Below are positions 50,524 through 59,239 of a stretch of 64,000 nucleotides of DNA, piece by piece. Both the position numbers and the translations under genes were made by a program. Within the stretch, counting starts at the first letter, position 1. Every line of letters starts with the position of its first letter. The stretch is from an uncultured Bacteroidia bacterium (GTDB taxonomy: Bacteria > Bacteroidota > Bacteroidia > Bacteroidales > ML635J-15): NCBI GenBank assembly GCA_902800045.1, contig CADCCZ010000001.1:1-64000 (forward strand). Direction: 5' to 3'. The notes under the pieces were generated by a model. It saw only the letters and a list, made by a program, of their open reading frames with translations. It ran no database searches and was not told where the DNA came from.

Positions 50524-51570
50524 TTGAAAGCAGGAAGCAAAATATTGGTTGCACCTCTCGATTGGGGATTAGGGCATGCTTCCCGCTGCGTGCCAATAGT
50601 GAAATTCCTTGTAGAACAGGGCTTTTGCGTGATAATTGGCGGTAGTGGCGATTCGTTGGACTATCTGCGCGAACGTTTTCCTGAACTTGAGTACGTTGTA
50701 TTGCCGTCGGCAAAGATGAACTACGGACGACGAGGAATGATATCGTTGCCATTTGTCATATCTATGTTACGCTTTGCACGGAATATACGTAGGGAGCATC
50801 GGATATTGGAACAGTTAGTCGCCGAAAAATCGGTTGATTGTGTATTGTCTGACAATAGATTGGGCCTGTATTCCGACTCGGTGCCGTCGTTTTATATGAC
50901 ACACCAACTAAATTTCGACAACGGTTTCCTGAATCGTTTTTTGGCACGCATGATGAAACGTATACATTTGCATTATATAAATAAATATAGGTATTGCCTT
51001 GTCCCCGATGCTGAAGGCGACTTGTCGTTGTCGGGAAAATTGTCGGATTCTGAAATTGAAGCAAGGCATCTGGGGCCGCTGTCTCGTTTTTACGAGAAAG
51101 CTCCGCAAAAAATAGATGGTAATTTTGATTTGCTGCTGCTTTCCGGCATTGAACCACAACGCTCTATGCTCGAAAATATTTTCATCGAAAAGTATTCATC
51201 AATGCCAGATTCCCGCTTGCATATAGTAAGAGGCGTTGCCGATGGTCAGCTTTCGTTGCCCGAAAATTTTACTTACGAAAACAATCCTTCCGACGATAGG
51301 ATTGCGACGCTTATTGTGTCGGCACGGCGAATATTTTGCCGAAGCGGATATAGCACATTATGCGATTTGGCAGCATTGGGACGGCGAGCAGTGCTTGTAC
51401 CAACGCCGCACCAGCCCGAGCAGGAGTATCTTGCCGCAAGGTTCGGGGAGAAGTTCGGATTCGTTGTATTTGCACAAAACGAATTGCCGAAAGTGAATTT
51501 TTCTGGTATATCATACGATTCTGTGTGGAAATACGATTACCTTTGCAACCTTAACGAAATTTTGAAATGA
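50524..51570 (+). CDS. glycosyltransferase (GT-B, MurG-like)
   Basis: 348 residues from TTG 50524, the only start giving the family N-terminus ILVAPLDWGLGHASRC. Further features are a C-terminal nucleotide-sugar region (RRIFCRSGYSTLCDLAALGRR, LVPTPHQPEQEYLAARF). The fold is GT-B, related to MurG and LPS GlcNAc transferases; acceptor unknown. It overlaps the next gene by 4 bases (ATGA), so it is translationally coupled. Confidence 0.75.
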   Translation: MKAGSKILVAPLDWGLGHASRCVPIVKFLVEQGFCVIIGGSGDSLDYLRERFPELEYVVLPSAKMNYGRRGMISLPFVISMLRFARNIRREHRILEQLVAEKSVDCVLSDNRLGLYSDSVPSFYMTHQLNFDNGFLNRFLARMMKRIHLHYINKYRYCLVPDAEGDLSLSGKLSDSEIEARHLGPLSRFYEKAPQKIDGNFDLLLLSGIEPQRSMLENIFIEKYSSMPDSRLHIVRGVADGQLSLPENFTYENNPSDDRIATLIVSARRIFCRSGYSTLCDLAALGRRAVLVPTPHQPEQEYLAARFGEKFGFVVFAQNELPKVNFSGISYDSVWKYDYLCNLNEILK

Positions 51571-52439
51571 AAGTTTGTGGTTTTACATTTATTCGCAATG
51601 CGATAAAGTACGATTACCCTGTTGTTGAGGCAATTACTTCAATTTTGCCATTGTGTGACAAGTTTGTCGTTGCTGTAGGAAATTCGGAAGATGGCACGCG
51701 AGAACTGATAGAAAAAATCTGTCCCGAAAAGATCGAAATAGTTGATACCGTATGGGATGACTCTCTTCGCGAAGGTGGGAAAGTCCTTGCCGTGGAGACC
51801 AACAAGGCTTTTCGTGCGATTGACGATAGCTACGACTGGTGCTTCTACATACAAGGCGACGAGGTTGTGCACGAGAAGTATCTGCCAGCAATCAAGGCGG
51901 CTATGGAACAGAATTTGAACGACTCAAGGGTTGATGGTCTGTTGTTCAAGTACAAGCATTTCTACGGCTCGTACGATTATGTGGGGACTTCGTACCATTG
52001 GTACAGGAACGAAATCCGAATTGTGCGCAACAACAAGAATATTTATTCGTACCGCGATGCCCAGGGCTTCCGCAAGGACGATGACAAGAAGTTGAATGTA
52101 AAGCCGATTGATGCGTACGTTTTCCACTACGGCTGGGTTAAGGACCCCTTTGCAATGCAGCGCAAGCAGGAAGACTTCAACAAGTTGTGGCACGACGAGA
52201 AGTGGATAGAGGAGAACGTGCAGAAGGCCGACCAGTTCGACTATTCAAACATTGATTCCCTTAGTAAGTTTGACGGAACTCATCCTCAGGTCATGCTTGA
52301 CAGGATTGCACGTTTAAATTGGAAGTTCGATTACGACTTGTCGTGCAACCGAACAACTTTCAAGGATAAGATGAAAGCGTTTTTCGAAAAGATGGGATTG
52401 CATGTTGGGCAATACCGCAACTATGTTATTGTAAAATAG
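51567..52439 (+). CDS. glycosyltransferase family 2-like protein
   Basis: 290 residues. The N-terminus KVCGFTFIRNAIKYDYPVVE and the acidic SEDGTREL and FYIQGDEVV (DxD-like) regions are those of GT-A glycosyltransferases, typically glycan- or LPS-linked. Its ATG overlaps the previous gene's stop by 4 bases. The bidirectional terminator follows 14 bases after its stop. Confidence 0.78.
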   Translation: MKVCGFTFIRNAIKYDYPVVEAITSILPLCDKFVVAVGNSEDGTRELIEKICPEKIEIVDTVWDDSLREGGKVLAVETNKAFRAIDDSYDWCFYIQGDEVVHEKYLPAIKAAMEQNLNDSRVDGLLFKYKHFYGSYDYVGTSYHWYRNEIRIVRNNKNIYSYRDAQGFRKDDDKKLNVKPIDAYVFHYGWVKDPFAMQRKQEDFNKLWHDEKWIEENVQKADQFDYSNIDSLSKFDGTHPQVMLDRIARLNWKFDYDLSCNRTTFKDKMKAFFEKMGLHVGQYRNYVIVK

Positions 52440-52453
52440 TAAGAGTGGAAAAT

Positions 52454-52483
52454 AAAAAAGGCTCGGATTTCCGAGCCTTTTTT
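52454..52483. terminator. bidirectional terminator
   Basis: AAAAAAGGCTCGG-ATTT-CCGAGCCTTTTTT between convergent genes, strong on both strands. Confidence 0.88.
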
Positions 52484-52500
52484 ATTTTTATCTGTTATTC

Positions 52501-53286
52501 TTATTTTCTCAATTTCAAAGTGATGTTTTCTTCACCAACTTCCTGATATGATTCGCTTGCTGCGTTCTGTGCGCTAAGGTGGAATCTATTAATATCCTGA
52601 TGCAGTTTAATTTCCTTGTTTCTCAATTCAACAAGGTTGTATACTACGCTGTATTCGCCTTTTGCATATCTGTCGCTAGCAATGTTGGTGCTTATTGTGC
52701 GAGGTATAACTGCACCGCCTTCATCGTCGCTCGAAATTATTTCAGATACCTTTGTGGTTGTCTTTTCTTCTTCGATGATGAATGCTATTCTTTCCTTGTT
52801 CTTGTATTCGTTGTCGATACCAGTTAGGAATTCCCAGTCGCCAGACATTTCTTCGGTAACTTCTGTTCTGTGTATTACAGCTACGTCATCGTCTTCGCCT
52901 GACTGGTCTTCGTCGAATTCATATTTATATACCATCTTTGCTTTTCCGTTCTTGTCGAAAAAGAATGTGAATGTGCCTTCTTCCTGTCCTGGATCAATTG
53001 CAATCTTTCCTGTCAAGGTTCTTGTACTGTCGGAACTCGGAATAGTTATAACCTGTTTCCAAGAATCACCTTCCACTGTTGTTGTGGTTTTGGTGCTTAT
53101 GTTGTTTTCTTTTCTAACTACCTCAGAATTGAGACTAGATACAGTCCATGTTCCACAAAGCCTAGCCTTTCTGCTACGGAATGACAAAAATGGGTCTCCA
53201 TCTCCTCTACCACAACCCGAGAATATTAACGGAAGTGCCAACATTAAGACGGCAACCATGTAGCCCAATAATCTTTTTGTATTCAT
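52501..53286 (-). CDS. lipoprotein, unknown function
   Basis: 261 residues, lipobox IFSGC with Cys25. After RLCGTWTVSSLNSEVV, a lipocalin-like start, the mature domain is strand-rich (TLTGKIAIDPGQEEGTFTFF, KAKMVYKYEFDEDQSGEDDD). The pattern 'GTW...' with repeated strands recalls small beta-barrel lipoproteins, but no family is firmly recognised. Confidence 0.65.
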   Translation of the reverse strand: MNTKRLLGYMVAVLMLALPLIFSGCGRGDGDPFLSFRSRKARLCGTWTVSSLNSEVVRKENNISTKTTTTVEGDSWKQVITIPSSDSTRTLTGKIAIDPGQEEGTFTFFFDKNGKAKMVYKYEFDEDQSGEDDDVAVIHRTEVTEEMSGDWEFLTGIDNEYKNKERIAFIIEEEKTTTKVSEIISSDDEGGAVIPRTISTNIASDRYAKGEYSVVYNLVELRNKEIKLHQDINRFHLSAQNAASESYQEVGEENITLKLRK

Positions 53287-53436
53287 ACTTTACAATTCTA
53301 AATAAGACTTCTAATGATACAGACGGCAAAGTAAACACAAATATTTTTATCAACAAAATTTTTTTGTTCTTTTTTTAGAAAAAAAAATATAATGGTTTTA
53401 TTTGTGTGACAATGTCCCAGTTCCGAAAAATAGCAT

Positions 53437-53444
53437 TACCTTTG
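53437..53444 (+). promoter_or_regulatory. -7 box for PH-like membrane gene
   Basis: TACCTTTG, 22 bases before ATG 53466; it excludes an upstream in-frame start at 53406. No clear TTG element 19 bases upstream. Confidence 0.5.
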
Positions 53445-53465
53445 TACTTCACAAAATTTATAGCT

Positions 53466-53921
53466 ATGGTTATTGATACTAAGGAGATTTCGTCGCGAAT
53501 AAAGCTCGGTTACATGCTGGTGATACTGGTTCTTGTGGCTGTTGTTGTGCTTGATCTTATTTATACATGGGTGCCAAATCATATACTCGATTATGTTTGT
53601 ATAGGTTTATTTGTGCTGCTCGAGATATATTTGTTTACCAAAAAGTTCAATTATATCTATTATAATTCGGATGGGTTCAAGATAATATTGAAATACACGT
53701 CGTTAAGCTTATTCTCGGCAGGAAATTTCAAACTGGAGATTCCCAAGAAGGATTTTGTGGGTATCGAACTGGAAAAGTCGTACATGGGACTGCGTACGAT
53801 GGCGGTCATATATGTGCGGACACCAAACGGAACCGGCAAGTTCAAGCCGATAAGCGTTTCTGTTATGTCGCAAAGTGAACTGCAGGAAATGATGTCTGAT
53901 TTGGATTCAATTAAAAGATAA
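53466..53921 (+). CDS. two-helix membrane protein, PH-like soluble domain
   Basis: 151 residues from ATG 53466 (MVIDTKEISSRIKLGY). Two membrane helices (MLVILVLVAVVVLDLIYTW and HILDYVCIGLFVLLEIYLF) are followed by a beta-rich cytoplasmic part (YYNSDGFKIILKYTSLS, VMSQSELQEMMSDLDS). The layout resembles bacterial PH-domain (YdbS/YvcB-type) membrane proteins, not certain. dprA starts 2 bases after its stop. Confidence 0.65.
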   Translation: MVIDTKEISSRIKLGYMLVILVLVAVVVLDLIYTWVPNHILDYVCIGLFVLLEIYLFTKKFNYIYYNSDGFKIILKYTSLSLFSAGNFKLEIPKKDFVGIELEKSYMGLRTMAVIYVRTPNGTGKFKPISVSVMSQSELQEMMSDLDSIKR

Positions 53922-53923
53922 GT

Positions 53924-55042
53924 ATGTTCGACGACGACAGACTCTACGACGTCGCCGTAACGTTCGTTCATGGAATAGGCGACATAAACGCCAAGAAATT
54001 GATTTCCTATTTTGGCTCGGCCAAAAATATGTTCCATTCGTCGTACAAGCAGCTTAAGTCGGTGCAAGGAATTGGCGAAGTGGTGGCATCGCGCCTGTAT
54101 TCCAATTTCGAGTCGGCACTAGTCGCTGCCGAAGAAGAACTCAAATATGTGTACGCCAATGATATAGGTTTTGTCACCTTTGCCGACGATGCATATCCCG
54201 AACGTTTGCGCGAATGCGCCGACTCTCCCGCTATATTATATTATAAAGGTATACCCGATTTTTCGGCTAGGCATATAGTAAGCATTGTAGGGACAAGAAA
54301 TGCTACAAAATATGGTGTGGAGTTCTGCAATGAGTTTGTAGCTGAGCTTGCCAGCAGGTATCCCGATGCGGTAGTCGTAAGCGGACTTGCTTACGGCATA
54401 GATGTAACGGCTCACAAGGCCGCTCTAAAGAATAACTTGAAAACATGGGCTGTGCTCGGACATAGCCTCGAAACAATATACCCGTCGTTGCACAAGAAGG
54501 TCGCCGACAAAATGCTTGAGAGTAACGGTGCCTTGATTTCCGATTTTCCGCATGGAACAAAAATCGACCCGTCTAACTTTGTCAGACGCAACCGAATCGT
54601 GGCAGGACTATGCGACGCCTTGCTCGTGGTGGAGTCGGGAGAGAAGGGCGGCTCTATCATAACAGCCAACATTGCCAACAACTACAACAAGGATGTGTTC
54701 GCGTTGCCAGGAAATGTAACATCGACGTATAGTCGCGGTTGCAACAAGCTAATCAAGACAAATCGAGCCAATCTTTGCGAATCGTTCGACGATTTCGAGT
54801 ACATAATGAACTGGACATCGCGTTCGCAAAGTAAAATGCCGACGCTCGACTTCCAGTTCGAGTTGACAGCCGACGAGAAAAAAGTTACCGATGTGCTGGC
54901 AAAGTACGAATTCCTCGATATCGACAACCTGCGCCGTCAGACCGAAACGACTCCTAACGAGCTGAGCCTTATTTTGCTGCAACTCGAAATGAAAGGTGCA
55001 ATAGTGTCGTTGCCGGGAAAAATTTTCTCATTAAAGCGTTAG
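53924..55042 (+). CDS. dprA: DNA processing protein DprA
   Basis: 372 residues. An N-terminal helix-hairpin-helix (GIGDINAKKLISYFGS, VQGIGEVVASRLYSNF) is followed by the Rossmann-like DprA domain: VSIVGTRNATKYG, VVSGLAYGIDVTAHKAAL, SEKGGSIITANIA-type loop (GEKGGSIIT), DVFALPGNVTS. A winged-helix C-terminus ends at about 372. DprA loads RecA on incoming single-stranded DNA during natural transformation. Confidence 0.92.
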   Translation: MFDDDRLYDVAVTFVHGIGDINAKKLISYFGSAKNMFHSSYKQLKSVQGIGEVVASRLYSNFESALVAAEEELKYVYANDIGFVTFADDAYPERLRECADSPAILYYKGIPDFSARHIVSIVGTRNATKYGVEFCNEFVAELASRYPDAVVVSGLAYGIDVTAHKAALKNNLKTWAVLGHSLETIYPSLHKKVADKMLESNGALISDFPHGTKIDPSNFVRRNRIVAGLCDALLVVESGEKGGSIITANIANNYNKDVFALPGNVTSTYSRGCNKLIKTNRANLCESFDDFEYIMNWTSRSQSKMPTLDFQFELTADEKKVTDVLAKYEFLDIDNLRRQTETTPNELSLILLQLEMKGAIVSLPGKIFSLKR

Positions 55043-55047
55043 GTTGC

Positions 55048-55824
55048 ATGTTGATAGACACCCATTCGCATATTTATTCCGAAGAGTTCGACGACGATAG
55101 GACGGAAGTTGTCGAAAGGGCAAAGAATGCTGGCGTGGAGAAAATAATTCTTCCAAATATAGATTGTTCTTCTTTGGAACGTCTCGCCTCGTTGGCAAAA
55201 TCCGATACAAACTATTTCTATGTTGCCAATGGGCTGCATCCAACATCGGTAAATGCCGATTTCAAAAAGGAGTTGGAGGTCATTTTTTCTGATTCAACAT
55301 TTGCATCATTGTCCAATGTGGTAGCGATAGGGGAAATCGGCATGGATTTGTACTGGGACGATACTTATATCAATGAACAGAAGCAGGCGTTTGCTTTCCA
55401 ACTTGATTATGCGTTAAACAACAAGTTGCCGGTTATCATTCATTGCCGAAACGCTTTTTCGAATATAATAGATGTTGTGTCGGCATATAAGGGGAGCGGG
55501 CTTACCGGTGTGTTCCATTGCTTTTTGGAGGATTACGAATCGGCATGCAAGGTAATTGACCTAGGTTATTATATAGGTGTAGGAGGTGTGCTAACTTACA
55601 AGAAGTCGACTTTGCCCGATGTGGTGACAAAAATTCCCTTGTCAAGCATTCTTCTTGAGACCGATTCGCCGTATCTTGCGCCAGTTCCGCATCGCGGAAA
55701 GCGTAACGAGTCGTCTTTTGTAGCCTCTGTGGCCGAAAAATTGTCGACGCTTTTGGCTGTCGACTACGATAAAGTTTGTGAAATTACATCGGAGAATGCA
55801 AAAAAACTTTTTGGAATAGCATAG
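55048..55824 (+). CDS. tatD: TatD family metal-dependent hydrolase
   Basis: 258 residues with the TatD signature: LIDTHSHIY (metal-binding HxH), GEIGMDLYWD, IIHCRNAF, FHCFLEDY and LLETDSPYLAPVPHRGKRNE. It is a cytoplasmic deoxyribonuclease or 3'-5' exonuclease. It begins 5 bases after dprA, consistent with a dprA-tatD operon common in Bacteroidetes. Confidence 0.9.
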   Translation: MLIDTHSHIYSEEFDDDRTEVVERAKNAGVEKIILPNIDCSSLERLASLAKSDTNYFYVANGLHPTSVNADFKKELEVIFSDSTFASLSNVVAIGEIGMDLYWDDTYINEQKQAFAFQLDYALNNKLPVIIHCRNAFSNIIDVVSAYKGSGLTGVFHCFLEDYESACKVIDLGYYIGVGGVLTYKKSTLPDVVTKIPLSSILLETDSPYLAPVPHRGKRNESSFVASVAEKLSTLLAVDYDKVCEITSENAKKLFGIA

Positions 55825-55969
55825 CAGTATATGTTTGTTTGTCAAATTGTTGCATGGTAATTATGAGCTTTTTTCCCCAATATTTGTATTGTGACGTGAA
55901 AAAAAATCGTTAAAAATTTTTATTTCACTCAAATAATTCTTTACTTTGCAAGTCCAATTTAGGCGCACT

Positions 55970-56062
55970 GGAGAGATGGCCGAGCGGTTGAAGGCGCACG
56001 CCTGGAAAGTGTGTATGCGGCGTGAAGCCGTATCGTGGGTTCGAATCCCACTCTCTCCGCCA
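55970..56062 (+). tRNA. tRNA-Ser(GGA)
   Basis: Acceptor GGAGAGA/TCTCTCC, anticodon stem CACGC/GTGTG around CTGGAAA (anticodon GGA), a long variable arm (TATGCGGCGTGAAGCCGTAT) of class II tRNA, and an encoded CCA at 56060-56062, unlike the other tRNAs in this window. Confidence 0.93.
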
Positions 56063-56163
56063 AGTATGGCTTATTTAGGATTGGATTTGAATGGTTGAAT
56101 TTTTAAATTTTTGAATATAAAGTAAATAAAAGAATTAGAATTAATTAAAAACAGAATTTAGTC

Positions 56164-56976
56164 ATGAAAAAGTTAATCTCGTTACTTACATTGGCAGGTT
56201 TGCTGACTTTTGCAACTGCTACATTTGCACAAGACGAAAAGACAGAAGAACAGGCAGCTCCAGCACAGACCGAAGCTGTAGCACAGGATGAACCTGTTGC
56301 AGGCGACGAAGCAGTTCCCGAAGCAACAGAAGAAAAGCCGTTCCATCAGCAGTTGAAGATAAAGATTATCGAAGGTGGTCCTATATTCATGGGCTTCTTG
56401 CTCGTAGCTTTGATTCTCGGTTTGGCTATCGCTTTCGAAAGAATCATCTACTTGAACCTCGCTACTGTAAATACAAAGAAGTTATTGACTAAGATAGAAA
56501 ACGCTTTGAACGAAGGCGGTGTTGAAGCAGCAATGGAAGTTTGCCGTAACACTCGTGGTCCTGTAGCTAGCATCTTCTATCAGGGACTTTCAAGATACCC
56601 GGATGGCATCGACATGGTTGAAAAGTCGGTTGTTTCATACGGTTCGGTTCAGATGGGCCAGATGGAAAAGGGCTTGACTTGGATTTCGTTGTTCATCGCT
56701 CTTCTTCCTATGTTGGGATTCATGGGTACGGTTATCGGTATGATCGGCGCATTCGATGCTATCGAAGCTGCTGGTGATATCAACCCTGCAGTTGTTGCTG
56801 GTGGTATCAAGGTCGCTCTTATCACTACCGTAGGCGGTTTGATCGGTGCTATGATCCTTCAGGTGTTCTACAACTATATTCTTGGTAAGATCGATACTTT
56901 GGTTAACACAATGGAAGATGCCTCGATTTCACTCGTCGACATCCTCGTTGATTACGAAAGAAAGGCTAATAACTAA
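56164..56976 (+). CDS. exbB: MotA/TolQ/ExbB proton channel protein
   Basis: 270 residues. An N-terminal signal-like segment (LTLAGLLTFATATFAQ) and an Ala/Glu-rich stretch come before the ExbB core: GPIFMGFLLVALILGLAIAFERI, then LTWISLFIALLPMLGFMGTVIGM and ALITTVGGLIGAMILQVFYNYIL with the conserved polar channel residues. Together with the two ExbD proteins it energises TonB-dependent uptake. Confidence 0.9.
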   Translation: MKKLISLLTLAGLLTFATATFAQDEKTEEQAAPAQTEAVAQDEPVAGDEAVPEATEEKPFHQQLKIKIIEGGPIFMGFLLVALILGLAIAFERIIYLNLATVNTKKLLTKIENALNEGGVEAAMEVCRNTRGPVASIFYQGLSRYPDGIDMVEKSVVSYGSVQMGQMEKGLTWISLFIALLPMLGFMGTVIGMIGAFDAIEAAGDINPAVVAGGIKVALITTVGGLIGAMILQVFYNYILGKIDTLVNTMEDASISLVDILVDYERKANN

Positions 56977-57002
56977 TTGTTGACATTAAAAAACTTACAG
57001 AG

Positions 57003-57527
57003 ATGTTAGAGAAAGTAGTTAAAATATTAGGTTGGGTCGTATTAGGAGCGGCAGCAGTTATATCTGTGCTGTTCTTCTTGCTGCCGAACGAGGCTCCCGA
57101 AATGCAGGCTGCCATGGATGCTCTCGACGGAGCAACCGGCGCCGAAAAGATCGAGGGCGTTGATGCAGCTGCGACCAATTGGGGCGGTTTTATAATGTAC
57201 GCCTGCGAAATTTTGGCACTCTTGTGTGCTGCTATGTTTGTTATATTCGAAATCGGTGGCGTTATTGCCGACGGAGTCGCTTCTCCTAAGTCGTTGATTA
57301 AGCCAGCTATAGCTATTGTTGCTATCGTTGTTGTTGTTATCATATCATGGGGATTGGCCGACGGTATCGCTCCGCATACTATAGGTATCCAGAAGGCAGG
57401 ATATACGCCTGGCGATGTGTATGGCGATATCAAACTTGCTGAGGCTGGTTTGTGGATGACCTACATCGCTGGTGCAGCAGCAATTTTGGCACTTGTTTAT
57501 GGTGCAATTTCAAGATTGTGGAAGTAA
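57003..57527 (+). CDS. membrane protein between exbB and exbD
   Basis: 174 residues with about four hydrophobic segments (WVVLGAAAVISVLFFLLP, FIMYACEILALLCAAMFVIF, PAIAIVAIVVVVIISWGL, MTYIAGAAAILALVYG). This protein commonly sits between ExbB and ExbD in Bacteroidetes, to my knowledge; a structural role in the complex is inferred. It starts 26 bases after exbB. Confidence 0.75.
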   Translation: MLEKVVKILGWVVLGAAAVISVLFFLLPNEAPEMQAAMDALDGATGAEKIEGVDAAATNWGGFIMYACEILALLCAAMFVIFEIGGVIADGVASPKSLIKPAIAIVAIVVVVIISWGLADGIAPHTIGIQKAGYTPGDVYGDIKLAEAGLWMTYIAGAAAILALVYGAISRLWK

Positions 57528-57554
57528 TTTGTTAATTTTTAAAAGGGTATTATT

Positions 57555-58136
57555 ATGGCAAAAAGATCAACCCCGGAAATTAACGCAAGCTCCATGGCGG
57601 ATATCGCTTTCCTGCTCCTCATATTCTTCCTTGTGACAACTACAATGGATGTTGATACCGGTATCCAGCGCCAGTTGCCACCTATTCCTGAAAAGGACCA
57701 GAAGACCGATGTGGAGGTCAATGAGCGTAACGTTTACGTGGTGAATGTTAACTCAAGGGGTAATATACAGGTAAATCATAGTTGGATGGATTTGGATAAG
57801 CTCCGCGAAGATGCCAAGAAATTCATCAACTGCGATAGAGCCGACGATCCGACCCTCCCAGAAATGGAGGAAATAACCGTAGAGGGAATAAAAGGTCCGG
57901 TCAAGACTTCGAAGGGAATTATCTCTTTGCAGAACGACCGCGGTACTACCTACGGAAGATACATCGAAGTTCAGAACGAATTGGTTGCCGCTTACAACGA
58001 GATACGTAACGAAGCTGCCCGCAAGTACTTCAATAAGCCCTACGACGAGCTAAACGATGAACAGCAGGAAGCAATCAGGAAGATCTATCCTCAGCGTATC
58101 TCTGAAGCTGAACCTAAAAATTATGGAGGAAAGTAA
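57555..58136 (+). CDS. exbD: ExbD/TolR family protein (first)
   Basis: 193 residues. One transmembrane helix after a short cytoplasmic start (INASSMADIAFLLLIFFLVTTTM, with the conserved membrane Asp) and a periplasmic domain. It is longer than the second ExbD. Both are likely TolR-like partners of ExbB. Confidence 0.85.
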   Translation: MAKRSTPEINASSMADIAFLLLIFFLVTTTMDVDTGIQRQLPPIPEKDQKTDVEVNERNVYVVNVNSRGNIQVNHSWMDLDKLREDAKKFINCDRADDPTLPEMEEITVEGIKGPVKTSKGIISLQNDRGTTYGRYIEVQNELVAAYNEIRNEAARKYFNKPYDELNDEQQEAIRKIYPQRISEAEPKNYGGK

Positions 58137-58138
58137 TC

Positions 58139-58618
58139 ATGGCAGTAATGGGTAAAAAGAAAAAGAAAACCTTAGGTGCGATATCTACTGCATCGTTGCC
58201 TGATATTGTATTCATGATTCTGTTCTTCTTCATGGTTTCTACTACCATGCGCGAAGTGGAATTGTTGATCGAACTCAAGGGTTCCGACCTTCCTACTGCA
58301 ACGGAAATCAAGAAACTGGAGAAGAAATCATTGGTAAGCTACATCTATGTAGGTAAACCATTGCAGCAGTATCAGAGGACCTATGGTACAGAGCCGAAGA
58401 TTCAGTTGAACTCTTCGTTCGCAGAACTTTCCGACATCTACGAGTATATTCTCGCAGAACGTGCTGAAAGAGATGAGGCCGAAGTTCCGTTTATGACTAC
58501 TTCGCTCAAGGTTCACAAGGACACTAAAATGGGTATCATAACCGATATCAAACAAGAATTAAGAAAGGCAAGTGCATTGAAAATCAATTACTCAGCCCGT
58601 CAGGACATGGGTTACTAG
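58139..58618 (+). CDS. exbD: ExbD/TolR family protein (second)
   Basis: 159 residues. The membrane helix ASLPDIVFMILFFFMVSTTM carries the conserved Asp; the periplasmic part is shorter than in the first ExbD. Two bases separate the two exbD genes, so they probably form a heteromeric ExbD pair. Confidence 0.85.
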   Translation: MAVMGKKKKKTLGAISTASLPDIVFMILFFFMVSTTMREVELLIELKGSDLPTATEIKKLEKKSLVSYIYVGKPLQQYQRTYGTEPKIQLNSSFAELSDIYEYILAERAERDEAEVPFMTTSLKVHKDTKMGIITDIKQELRKASALKINYSARQDMGY

Positions 58619-58635
58619 ACTTGCTTTTGACCGAT

Positions 58636-58671
58636 AAAAAAAGGGACTGAAATTTCAGTCCCTTTTTTTTT
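58636..58671 (+). terminator. terminator after exbD
   Basis: Stem AAAGGGACTGA/TCAGTCCCTTT with an AT-rich loop and eight T after it. Confidence 0.88.
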
Positions 58672-58698
58672 GTTGTGAAAACTTTTTTAATATCTTTG
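58670..58698 (+). promoter_or_regulatory. promoter for 58805 secreted protein
   Basis: TTG at 58670-58672, 18-base spacer, TATCTTTG at 58691-58698; the ATG is 106 bases further, leaving a long leader. Confidence 0.5.
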
Positions 58699-58804
58699 CA
58701 AGTTGTAAAAAGTGTATTGTGTCTAGTGTGAAAATTTTTTTTCGATTTCGAGGCAACCTTTTATCATTTTTTACGTCTTATTGTTGATTAAATATTTCTG
58801 AAAC

Positions 58805-59239
58805 ATGAAAAAGATATTGATGATGCTTATTATTCTTGTTGCTGCAGCAAATGTTTTTGCCCAGCAGCAGGCGGTTGTTGTCCCGGATAACAGACTGTAT
58901 TCCAGATTCCAGAGCGAAGATATTGATAATATGTTGGCTCTGTCTCCTCAAGAAATTGAGTACTGGAATTGGTTCCTGAACAACGGTTTTGTCGTAAAGC
59001 ATACAACGCCGGAGATTGCACATAAGTATCCACCTTTGAAGTTTTTCGATAAGGATACTAAGACCGCAGGAGAGGACGAAGTTGCATACGACGAAGCAAG
59101 CTTCAACATAATGGCATACGCATTCGAGATATTTAATGATAAGTCAAATATGTACAGGATCGGCGATACCGGATATGTGGTGGGCATATATTCGTCGGCT
59201 AAGCTTGTTTCTAATTACAATAAATTTTTAGGAAGATGA
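58805..59239 (+). CDS. small secreted protein, unknown function
   Basis: 144 residues with signal peptide MKKILMMLIILVAAANVFAQ. The mature part (QSEDIDNMLALSPQEIEYWNWF, NAYAFEIFNDKSNMYRIGD) is mixed helical with no recognised motif. It overlaps the start of the giant T9SS protein by 4 bases (ATGA), which strongly suggests a functional pairing, such as a plug, chaperone or surface partner. Confidence 0.65.
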   Translation: MKKILMMLIILVAAANVFAQQQAVVVPDNRLYSRFQSEDIDNMLALSPQEIEYWNWFLNNGFVVKHTTPEIAHKYPPLKFFDKDTKTAGEDEVAYDEASFNIMAYAFEIFNDKSNMYRIGDTGYVVGIYSSAKLVSNYNKFLGR

